From an uncultured Butyrivibrio sp. (lineage in GTDB: Bacteria; Bacillota; Clostridia; Lachnospirales; Lachnospiraceae): 24,156 nt of DNA. The notes below the pieces were generated by a model. It did not search any database, was not told where the DNA came from, and saw only the letters and a list, made by a program, of their open reading frames with translations. Numbering within the stretch: position 1 is the stretch's first letter; the number at the start of each line of letters is the position of its first letter. Below are positions 7,449-15,500 of this stretch, in pieces. The DNA lies in the NCBI GenBank assembly GCA_910577605.1, contig CAJTON010000030.1, positions 15,164 to 39,319 on the forward strand. The letters run 5' to 3'. A program made the translations under genes and the position numbers.

Positions 7449-9077
7449 ATGGCAAAAGAGATCAAATACGGAGCTGAAGCAAGAGAGGTTCTCGGCGCAG
7501 GCGTTAACAAGCTTGCCAATACGGTAAGAGTTACACTCGGACCTAAAGGAAGGAACGTAGTTCTTGACAAATCCTACGGCGCTCCCCTTATCACGAACGA
7601 CGGCGTTACGATCGCCAAGGAAATAGAGCTTGAGGACGCTTTTGAAAATATGGGTGCGCAGCTTGTAAAAGAGGTTGCTACAAAGACCAACGACGTTGCC
7701 GGCGACGGAACTACGACCGCTACGGTGCTTGCTCAGGCAATGATCGAAGAAGGAATCAAGAATCTCGCGGCAGGCGCTAATCCTATTATCCTCAGAAGAG
7801 GAATGAAAAAGGCTACGGACTGCGCCGTAGAAGCGATCGCGAAGATGAGCTCAAACGTAACGGGCAAGGAGCAGATCGCAAAGGTAGCCGCAATCTCGGC
7901 GGGCGACGAGGAGGTAGGCCAGCTTGTTGCCGACGCTATGGAAAAGGTTTCCAAAGACGGCGTTATTACCATAGAGGAATCCAAGACAATGAAGACGGAG
8001 CTTGACGTTGTCGAGGGTATGCAGTTTGACAGAGGTTATGTATCGGCTTACATGGCTACGGATATGGATAAGATGGAGGCAGTCCTTGACAATCCTTACA
8101 TTCTTATAACAGACAAGAAGATCTCCAATATTCAGGAGATACTTCCTCTTCTTGAGCAGATCGTACAGACCGGCGCGAAGCTTCTTATCATCGCCGAGGA
8201 CGTAGAGGGCGAGGCGCTTACGACTCTTATCGTCAATAAGCTGCGCGGAACCTTCAACGTAGTTGCGGTAAAGGCTCCGGGCTACGGCGACAGACGTAAG
8301 GAAATGCTTAAAGATATCGCTGTCCTTACCGGAGGAGAGGTTATATCCGACGAGCTTGGTCTTGACCTTAAAGAGGCTACTCTTGAACAGCTCGGACGCG
8401 CAAAGTCGGTTAAAGTCCAGAAGGAGAACACGGTCATCGTTGACGGCGAAGGCTCCAAGGAGGACATTGCCGCAAGGATCTCACAGATCAAGGCGCAGAT
8501 CGAGGAAACCACCTCTGATTTCGACAGGGAGAAGCTTCAGGAGAGACTTGCCAAGCTTTCGGGAGGAGTTGCCGTTATCCGTGTAGGAGCTGCGACCGAG
8601 ACGGAAATGAAGGAGAGCAAGCTTCGTCTTGAGGACGCTCTTGCAGCTACAAAGGCGGCTGTTGAAGAAGGAATAATCGCCGGAGGCGGTTCCGCTTATA
8701 TCCACGCTGCCAAGGATGTTGCAAAGCTCGCCGAAACGCTTTCGGGAGACGAGAGGACGGGTGCGAACCTTATCCTCAAATCGCTTGAGTCCCCGCTCTA
8801 CCATATCGCTTACAACGCAGGTCTTGAAGGCGCGGTCATCATCAACAAGGTAAGAGAATCCGAAGTCGGAACCGGTTTTGACGCGCTCAAGGAGGAATAT
8901 GTGGATATGGTCAAGGCAGGAATCCTTGACCCCGCCAAGGTTACCCGCAGCGCTCTTCAGAACGCGACCAGCGTCGCTTCAACGCTCCTTACAACGGAGT
9001 CGGTAGTGGCGAACATCAAGGAGGACGCTCCCGCTATGCCCGCAGGAGGAATGGGCGGCATGGGCGGAATGATGTAA
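7449..9077 (+). CDS. groEL: Chaperonin GroEL
   Basis: 60-kDa ATP-dependent protein-folding chaperonin, cytoplasmic double ring. The 542-residue protein is full length: ATP-site motifs near the N-terminus (TLGPKGRNVVLDKSYGAP, NDGVTIAKEIELED, and VAGDGTTTATVLAQAM with the catalytic Asp), apical domain with LIIAEDVEGEALTTL and KAPGYGDRRKEM, then IIAGGGSAYIH, and the flexible GGMGGMGGMM tail. TGGAGGT lies upstream of the ATG. It is co-transcribed with groES and followed by a strong terminator. No irregularity was seen. Confidence 0.98.
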   Translation: MAKEIKYGAEAREVLGAGVNKLANTVRVTLGPKGRNVVLDKSYGAPLITNDGVTIAKEIELEDAFENMGAQLVKEVATKTNDVAGDGTTTATVLAQAMIEEGIKNLAAGANPIILRRGMKKATDCAVEAIAKMSSNVTGKEQIAKVAAISAGDEEVGQLVADAMEKVSKDGVITIEESKTMKTELDVVEGMQFDRGYVSAYMATDMDKMEAVLDNPYILITDKKISNIQEILPLLEQIVQTGAKLLIIAEDVEGEALTTLIVNKLRGTFNVVAVKAPGYGDRRKEMLKDIAVLTGGEVISDELGLDLKEATLEQLGRAKSVKVQKENTVIVDGEGSKEDIAARISQIKAQIEETTSDFDREKLQERLAKLSGGVAVIRVGAATETEMKESKLRLEDALAATKAAVEEGIIAGGGSAYIHAAKDVAKLAETLSGDERTGANLILKSLESPLYHIAYNAGLEGAVIINKVRESEVGTGFDALKEEYVDMVKAGILDPAKVTRSALQNATSVASTLLTTESVVANIKEDAPAMPAGGMGGMGGMM

Positions 9078-9140
9078 TCAACGCATGAGCTTCAGATAAA
9101 AGTTAAAATTTATTCTTGCGAATTTTTAAAATTAAAAAGG

Positions 9141-9191
9141 AATGCCGCAGTCGGCGCAGATATATCTGTCCGGTGACTGCGGCATTTTTTT
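9141..9191 (+). terminator. Rho-independent terminator of groESL
   Basis: Arms AATGCCGCAGTC (9141-9152) and GACTGCGGCATT (9175-9186) pair perfectly over 12 bp. The apical part holds a further small dyad, CAGATATATCTG. A run of T follows directly. Confidence 0.92.
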
Positions 9192-9201
9192 GTTTTTACA
9201 G

Positions 9202-9230
9202 TTGACAAATATCTGAAATCGGACTATTAT
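9202..9230 (+). promoter_or_regulatory. Promoter of the marR-MATE operon
   Basis: Perfect TTGACA (9202-9207), 17-base spacer, TATTAT (9225-9230). Transcript start near 9237. The spacer and the start region each hold one copy of an operator-like box. Confidence 0.85.
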
Positions 9231-9252
9231 ATATAAAGTCTGATTTCGGACT
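9210..9252. promoter_or_regulatory. Two operator-like boxes, probable MarR site
   Basis: Box 1 at 9210-9225 (between -35 and -10) and box 2 at 9237-9252 (at the transcript start). Box 2, AGTCTGATTTCGGACT, is an imperfect palindrome (6 of 8 pairs). Read in inverted orientation the boxes share TCnGAAATCnGACT; read directly they also match at 12 of 16 positions. A regulator bound to either box would block RNA polymerase, fitting autorepression by the MarR protein encoded next. Confidence 0.65.
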
Positions 9253-9282
9253 ACAACTTATATGCGAATGTGGAGGGAAACT

Positions 9283-9750
9283 ATGGAAAAAACTAATGTA
9301 AGCAGGGGCTTGTTTGAATTTAATAATATTTTCAAGGAGAGCGATAATATATACCGTGGGTTTGCAAGATGGTGCGGGCTGTCGGAATGCGCCTTCTGGA
9401 TACTGTACTGCCTGCGGACCGAATACACCGAGGCGACGCAGAGCGGTATATGCGGCGGTCTGTTTATTTCAAAGCAGACGATAAATTCGGCGTTAAAAAA
9501 GCTTGAAGAGCAGGGATATATAGAGCTGCGCCATACTGACGGCGACCGCAGAAGCAAGGAGATAGCGTTTACCAAAGCGGGGTTAAAACTGTGCAAAAAT
9601 ACGGTCGACAGGCTTATTGAGGTGGAAAACGATACTCTTCTTGACCTCCCCGAAAATGAGAGAGAAACCTTTCTGAAACTTTTCCGTAAGCATACCGAGA
9701 TGCTTAAAAACAATGTAAAAGAATCTATTTACGATAAAAAGATCGAGTAG
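9283..9750 (+). CDS. MarR family transcriptional regulator
   Basis: Winged-helix dimeric repressor, typically released by a small ligand. In 155 residues: N-terminal dimer helices (10-45), winged helix with recognition part LFISKQTINSALKKLEEQGY (60-79) and wing HTDGDRRSKEIAFT (84-97), and C-terminal helices. The ATG at 9283 has TGGAGGG with a 5-base spacer; an earlier in-frame ATG lacks a site. The gene is 9 bp upstream of a MATE exporter and its promoter carries two dyad boxes, so it most likely represses itself and the exporter. The ligand is unknown. Confidence 0.9.
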   Translation: MEKTNVSRGLFEFNNIFKESDNIYRGFARWCGLSECAFWILYCLRTEYTEATQSGICGGLFISKQTINSALKKLEEQGYIELRHTDGDRRSKEIAFTKAGLKLCKNTVDRLIEVENDTLLDLPENERETFLKLFRKHTEMLKNNVKESIYDKKIE

Positions 9751-9759
9751 GAGATAAAA

Positions 9760-11091
9760 ATGAATATACAGCTTTCGGAACATTTTACCTATAAAAAACT
9801 ATTCCGTTTCTGTCTGCCGTCGGTTGCGATGATGATCTTTACGTCGATTTACGGTATCGTGGACGGCTTTTTTGTATCCAATTACGTCGGGAAAACCGCG
9901 TTTGCGGCGGTAAATCTCATTATGCCGTTTATAATTATTATGGCTTGCTTCGGCTTTATGATAGGAACAGGAGGCGGAGCGCTGGTCGCCAAAACGCTGG
10001 GAGAAGGTGACAAGCAGGAAGCGGACCGTTATTTTACAATGCTTCTCTATCTTACCTTGATTCTGGGTGTGATAATGTCGGTTTTGGGAGCGGCGTTCGT
10101 GCGCCCGATCTCATATTTTCTAGGGGCGACTGACGATATGATAGAGGACTGCGTTGTATATGGCAGGATAATGAACGCGTTTAACATGGCTTATATGCTT
10201 CAGTATTTTTTCCAGAGCTTTTTCGTAACGGCTGGAAAGCCTAATCTCGGCTTCGGCGTAACTATCGCGGCGGGAATGACCAACATAGTGCTTGACGCGC
10301 TGTTTATCGCCGTTTTTGACTGGGGCGTGGCGGGAGCCGCGATCGCGAGCGTCATCGGACAGTGCGTGGGAGGCGTTCTTCCTATAATATATTTTTTGCG
10401 CCCTAATAAAAGCCTGCTCAGATTCAAAAAAACCGGACTTAGTGTTTCGCCGCTTTTAAAAGCCTGCTATAACGGCTCGTCGGAGCTGATGTCAAGCGTT
10501 TCGGCTTCGGTCGTCGGTATGCTGTATAATTTTCAGCTGATGAAGTATTCCGGGGAGAACGGGATCGCCGCTTACGGCGTGGTGATGTATACGCAGATGA
10601 TATTTTCCTCAATATTTCTTGGATATGCGGTAGGAACAGCCCCGATCGTGAGCTATCACTACGGCGCGGGCAATCAAGCCGAACTTAAAAATATGCTCAA
10701 AAAAGGGCTTTCGGTTATGATGATTGGCGGAATAATTATGATGCTGACGGCGAGAGGACTTGCATCGCCGCTGTCAAAATTTTTCGTCGGATACGACGCG
10801 GAGCTGTTGGAGATGACGAAGTACGCCTTTAAGATATTCGCGTTCTCTTATATGCTGTTCGGAACCAATATTTTTGCCTCGTCATTTTTTACATCGCTGA
10901 ACAACGGCGGCGTGTCGGCGGCGATCTCGTTTTTGAGGACTTTCGTGTTTCAGGCGGGAGCCGTTTTGATATTGCCGCTTATGCTTGCCGCTGACGGCAT
11001 ATGGTGGGCGGTGACCTGCGCGGAGGCGTTCGCACTGATGGTATCGGCGGCGTTTCTTATATCGAAAAGGAAGAAATACCGTTATTTCTGA
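9760..11091 (+). CDS. MATE family efflux transporter
   Basis: Multidrug/oligosaccharidyl-lipid/polysaccharide (MOP) superfamily exporter of 443 residues with about 12 membrane helices; MATE proteins expel cationic drugs or metabolites using a Na+ or H+ gradient. Seen: N-terminal LFRFCLPSVAMMIFTSIYGI then VDGFFVSNYVGKTAFAAVNL, and GTGGGALVAKTLGEG at the first loop; the same two-lobe pattern recurs near residue 235 (NGSSELMSSVSASVVGM). AGGAG lies before the ATG and the gene follows marR by 9 bp, so it is expected to be induced when the MarR protein releases DNA. It overlaps the convergent second MATE gene by 10 bp. Substrate unknown. Confidence 0.92.
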   Translation: MNIQLSEHFTYKKLFRFCLPSVAMMIFTSIYGIVDGFFVSNYVGKTAFAAVNLIMPFIIIMACFGFMIGTGGGALVAKTLGEGDKQEADRYFTMLLYLTLILGVIMSVLGAAFVRPISYFLGATDDMIEDCVVYGRIMNAFNMAYMLQYFFQSFFVTAGKPNLGFGVTIAAGMTNIVLDALFIAVFDWGVAGAAIASVIGQCVGGVLPIIYFLRPNKSLLRFKKTGLSVSPLLKACYNGSSELMSSVSASVVGMLYNFQLMKYSGENGIAAYGVVMYTQMIFSSIFLGYAVGTAPIVSYHYGAGNQAELKNMLKKGLSVMMIGGIIMMLTARGLASPLSKFFVGYDAELLEMTKYAFKIFAFSYMLFGTNIFASSFFTSLNNGGVSAAISFLRTFVFQAGAVLILPLMLAADGIWWAVTCAEAFALMVSAAFLISKRKKYRYF

Positions 11092-12416
11092 GCCTGCATC
11101 CATTTTCCCCTGCGGTAAAAGATAACGGAGATGACCATGGAGATAGTCCATCCTATCGGCCACGCGCACCATATCCCCACGCTGCTTTTGAAGATTCGCG
11201 AAAGGGCAAACGCGAGTATCACGCGAAGCATAAGGTCGGTAAAGGTCCCGATCATGAACTGCTTCATCATTGCCGCGCCGCGCAGAATGCCGTCAGCTAC
11301 AAGCTTTGCCGATATGATAAAATAAAAAGGCGCGAGTATGCGCAGGAAAATAACGCCCGATCCGACCGCGTCTGCGGAGGGCGTGTTCATAAATATGCCG
11401 ACGAGCGGTTTGCCCGCGGTAACATAAAGGAGCATGAGAGGAAGGCAGATGAACCACATCATTTTAAGACCTGCCGCGAAACCGTCCTTTATGCGGCCGA
11501 GTTTGCCGGCGCCGAGGTTCTGAGCCGTATAGTTGGAGATGCCGTTTCCTATTGTAGTAAATGAGGTAATTACGAGATTGTTCAGCTTTACAGAGGCGGA
11601 GTAGCCCGCCATTACGCCCGGACCGAAGCCGTTTATGACGCTCTGTATTACTACGTTTCCGACGGAAATAAAGCTCTGCTGGAGTATGCTGGGAACCGCG
11701 ATTGAAGAGATTTCCTTAAACGCGGTCCACGAAAAGGCGGGGCTTTTTTTGTCCGAATGAATCTGTGAAAGGCGTCTGAACACAAATATAAGAGAGAGTA
11801 CGCAGCTTATACTCTGGCATATCAAAGTGGCCCACGCGACTCCGGCGACTCCCATATCAAACGACTTTACGAAAAGAATGTCCATGGCGATATTTGAAGT
11901 TGACGAAGCCGCGAGGAAGAAAAACGGTGTTTTCGAGTCACCTAACGCCGAAAAGATTCCGGTAGCTATATTATAGAAAAATACCGTAGGAAGTCCGAGT
12001 ATATATATTTCAAGATAGAGCTTTGAATCGTAAAAAACATCGTCGGGCGTGCGTATAAGTTTAAGCAGGCTGCCGCAGAAAATACCGCCGAACAGCATAA
12101 GAAACGCGCACAGCACTGAGCTTGCGATCAAAGCTGTCTTGACCGCTGTCTTTAACTCGGAATATCTTCCGCCGCCGAACAGCTTTGATACGATAACGGA
12201 GCAGCCTATATTGCAGCCGAAGCCGAAGGCGAGGAATATAAGAGTGATCTCATAGCTGTTTCCCACAGCGGCGAGAGCGTTTTCGTTAATGAATTTTCCG
12301 GCTACGAAACTGTCGGCTATATTGTAAAGCTGCTGAAATATCACGCTCCCGAAAAGCGGGAGACAGAAATTCCACAGAACCCTTTCGGGTCTTCCTTCCG
12401 TAAGGTCTTTGTTCAT
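11082..12416 (-). CDS. MATE family efflux transporter, second copy type
   Basis: A 444-residue MATE exporter with about 12 helices, from a different subgroup than its convergent neighbour. Seen: DLTEGRPERVLWNFCLP at the start, QQLYNIADSFVAGKFINENA, GCNIGCSVIVSKLFGGG, and the second-lobe start IAVPSILQQSFISVGNVVIQ. Its ribosome site is weak (AAGAAG-like). It has its own promoter with a hairpin at the start of the leader. The two proteins share only the general family pattern by eye, so this is not a recent tandem duplication. Substrate unknown. Confidence 0.92.
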   Translation of the reverse strand: MNKDLTEGRPERVLWNFCLPLFGSVIFQQLYNIADSFVAGKFINENALAAVGNSYEITLIFLAFGFGCNIGCSVIVSKLFGGGRYSELKTAVKTALIASSVLCAFLMLFGGIFCGSLLKLIRTPDDVFYDSKLYLEIYILGLPTVFFYNIATGIFSALGDSKTPFFFLAASSTSNIAMDILFVKSFDMGVAGVAWATLICQSISCVLSLIFVFRRLSQIHSDKKSPAFSWTAFKEISSIAVPSILQQSFISVGNVVIQSVINGFGPGVMAGYSASVKLNNLVITSFTTIGNGISNYTAQNLGAGKLGRIKDGFAAGLKMMWFICLPLMLLYVTAGKPLVGIFMNTPSADAVGSGVIFLRILAPFYFIISAKLVADGILRGAAMMKQFMIGTFTDLMLRVILAFALSRIFKSSVGIWCAWPIGWTISMVISVIFYRRGKWMQAQK

Positions 12417-12462
12417 ATTTTATCATCTTCTTTTTTATTCTTATAATTGATTTTCGCAGTAT

Positions 12463-12478
12463 GCGGAATTCCTTCCGC
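12463..12478. repeat. Inverted repeat at the start of the second MATE leader
   Basis: GCGGAA (12463-12468) and TTCCGC (12473-12478) around TTCC. It lies just at the predicted transcript start of the minus-strand MATE gene, so it may be a repressor site or an mRNA 5' stem. It is too short and lacks a T-run for a terminator. Confidence 0.55.
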
Positions 12479-12484
12479 GGTGCA

Positions 12485-12513
12485 ATTATAATACCGTCCC
12501 GCTAAAAAGTAAA
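12485..12513 (-). promoter_or_regulatory. Promoter of the second MATE gene
   Basis: On the minus strand TTTACT (12508-12513) and a perfect TATAAT (12485-12490) are separated by 17 bases. The transcript start near 12478 gives a leader of about 62 bases. Confidence 0.65.
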
Positions 12514-12527
12514 TATTTATTTGGAGG

Positions 12528-12556
12528 TTGAGTTTGCATTTAAGAAATGATACAAT
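12528..12556 (+). promoter_or_regulatory. Promoter of the HD-GYP receptor gene and downstream genes
   Basis: TTGAGT (12528-12533) and TACAAT (12551-12556) are separated by 17 bases, with an extended -10 (TGA at 12548-12550). The transcript start near 12563 leaves a leader of about 35 bases. Confidence 0.65.
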
Positions 12557-12597
12557 GTAGATAGATAATAGGTATATTCTGCGATTGGAGAAAACCG

Positions 12598-15500
12598 ATG
12601 GAAAATAAACCGGGTAAGAAAATTGTACATAAGCTTCTTATTATGACTCTCTGCGTTATTGCGGATCTTTTAGGCAAATACGCCGCGGTAAGATTTCATC
12701 TTCCCATATGGCTCGACGCGGCGGGAATCTGCGTAGCGTCTTATTTTGTAGGGACGGCGGGCGGCATAGCCGTGGGAATACTGGGCAGTCTCCTTTACGG
12801 CTTTGCGGACCTCTATTCGATTCCGTATGCGCTTACCGGCGCGGCCGTCGCCGCAGCAGTGGGTTTCTGCATCAGAAAAGGGCATTTTGAGGACTGGTCA
12901 AAGGCGGCGGTGTCAAGCTTCTGGATCGGGATGCTGAGCGTGGCGGTGTCTACGCCGATAAATCTGATCGCGCGAGGCGGATATTCGGGTAATGCATGGG
13001 GCGACGCGCTTTTTGACATGCTTGAGTGGAACGGGCTTCCGAAGGCATTTTCCGTGATCGCGGATGAAATGATAGTTGAGATAGTCGATAAGCAGATATG
13101 TATTCTTATCGCGTTTATATTTATAAGAATAATCACGAAGCGGCGAAAAGAAGGCGGGCAGCGGACTGGGCGGATAGCAGCGTCCGCGCTGTCGGCTTTA
13201 TTGCTGTCTTCTTGTTTTCTGGGAGCCGCGACTGTAAACGCGGACGGAAATAGCGGCGGCAGCGATGCGGTCACGGAGAATTTTACGGCTGAGATATATA
13301 ACAGCAGTACGGGAACTATGTCGTCTGAGGCGAATGTTATAGCCGAAACAGAGGACGGTTATATCTGGATAGGCAGCTACGCGGGGCTTACAAGATATGA
13401 CGGCAAGGAGTTTGAATTTATAAGCGAGGGCGGGATCGCCGGAGTTACCTGCATGATGACGGACAGCAAGGGACGTCTTTGGATCGGTACGAACGACAGC
13501 GGTATCGCGAGATACGAGAACGGCGAATTCACGTTTTTTACCGAGGAGGACGGACTTCCGGTAAGCTCGATACGTTCTTTTGCGGAGAAGGAGAACGGAG
13601 TAATATATGTGGGAACTACAGACAGAATATGCACGCTGGATGTTTCCGACAAAATAAAGATCATACCGCATGATATAACATATGTTATTTCAATGGAAAG
13701 CTGCGATGGTATGCTTGCCGGTGTCGGCAACAACGGCACGCTTTTTGCGCTGGACGAAAACGACGGACTGCTTGAATTTAACGGCGGAGACGAAAAGATT
13801 TTCTGCAACTGCGTGGAGATGACTTCTCACGGCCTTTTGCTTGGGGCTGACGGAAAAGATGTATATATTCTGGAACGGGACGGGAATGAAATAAAGATTA
13901 CGGGCAGACTGCATTCGGATGTCGCGGACGTTATTTCCATGGAGGAGGATAAGGAGGGCTGCGTCTGGCTCTGCGCCGAAGCGGGAATGGGATTTTTCGA
14001 CCGAAACGGAGTGTTCCATAAGGAATTTTACGAGAACTTTGACTCCTCGTTTGAATGGATACATGCCGATTATCAGGGAAATATATGGGTCGCTTCTTCA
14101 CGCTACGGCGTGCTCAAGCTTTCGAAAAGCCGCTTCTTAGATATGTTTGCCAAAACAGGAGTTCCGGGTCTTGTGGTGAACGCCGTGGTTTTGTATAAGG
14201 GAGATTACTATTGCGGTACGGATAACGGACTTATAATTATCGACAGGGACGGCGGCGGGAGTGTTGAGAATGACCTGACAAAGCAACTTGCGGGAGTGCG
14301 CGTGCGCTGTCTTATGGTTGATTCGGACGACAGGCTCTGGATATGCAGCTACAGCGAAAACGGCTTGATGTGTTACGACGGTTTTGACGGCGTTGAGATA
14401 TACAATATCGATCTGAAGCAGATGACCAGCGACAGGGCGAGATGCGTCGTTGAGCTTCGCGACAAAACCATTGTCGCGGGAACCGCAGACGGTATCAATT
14501 TTATAAAGGACGGAAAGGTTACGGGGACGATAACTGCGAAGGACGGTCTGGCAAACACTCAGATACTGTCTTTGCTTGAGGGAGAAAACGGCGTTATTTA
14601 CGCCGGCAGCGACGGCGGCGGGCTGTATGAGATTTCGGATAAGAAGATAACGAGGGCATATACGACAAAGGACGGTCTTTCATCGAATGTGGTTCTGCGT
14701 ATAGTTCCGTATGACGGAGGATATATAATCGTTACCAGCAATTCTCTCTGTTATATGAAGGACGGAATAAAGGTACTCAGGAATTTCCCTTATTTTAACA
14801 ATTTTGACGTGTGCGTTGACGGCGATTCGGCTTATGTTATCTCAAGCGCGGGCATTTACATTGCGGACGCGGCGGCGCTCTGCGCGGGCGACGCGCTCGA
14901 CTGCAGCCGCTTCGGAGCTAACGAGGGGCTTGTGTCGGGGCTTACGGCAAACTCATGGAATTTCTTTGACGATAAGGAGGGGGTTCTTTACTTCTGCTGC
15001 AATGACGGCGTTACGGGATTCTACTGCCGGCAGGACAATATAGAAGTTGACTATCAGTACGGGATCACCTCTGTCGTGTGCGACGGCGTTGAGATACCGT
15101 TCGGCAACGGCGAATATCTTCTGCCCGTCAATGCGAAAAGAGTAACGGTCGCGGCGTCGGTAAGGAATTATGCGCTTTCCGACGTAAAGGTACGTTTCTA
15201 CATAGAAGGCGAGGACGACACTCCGGTTATCTGCTCCTACCGCGAGCTTGAGCCTATACAGCTGACGAACCTTCCGGCGGGAAGCTACAGGATACATTTG
15301 CAGCTTATGGATAATAACGGTATCCTTCAGGAGAAAACTTATACTCTTGTAAAAGAAATGCAGGTATGGGAGCATACATGGTTCAAAGTATATCTGGCTG
15401 TGGTCTGCGTGGAGATAATTGTTTTCGCGACATGGACGGTTATCATAATGATAAACAATTCCAAGAAAAAAGAAGCGTTGGAAAAGCTCCGTAAGGAACT

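Noticed and set aside
9042..9074. Short GGM tandem repeat at the groEL end
   Set aside because: It is the normal flexible GroEL C-terminal tail, not a DNA repeat element.
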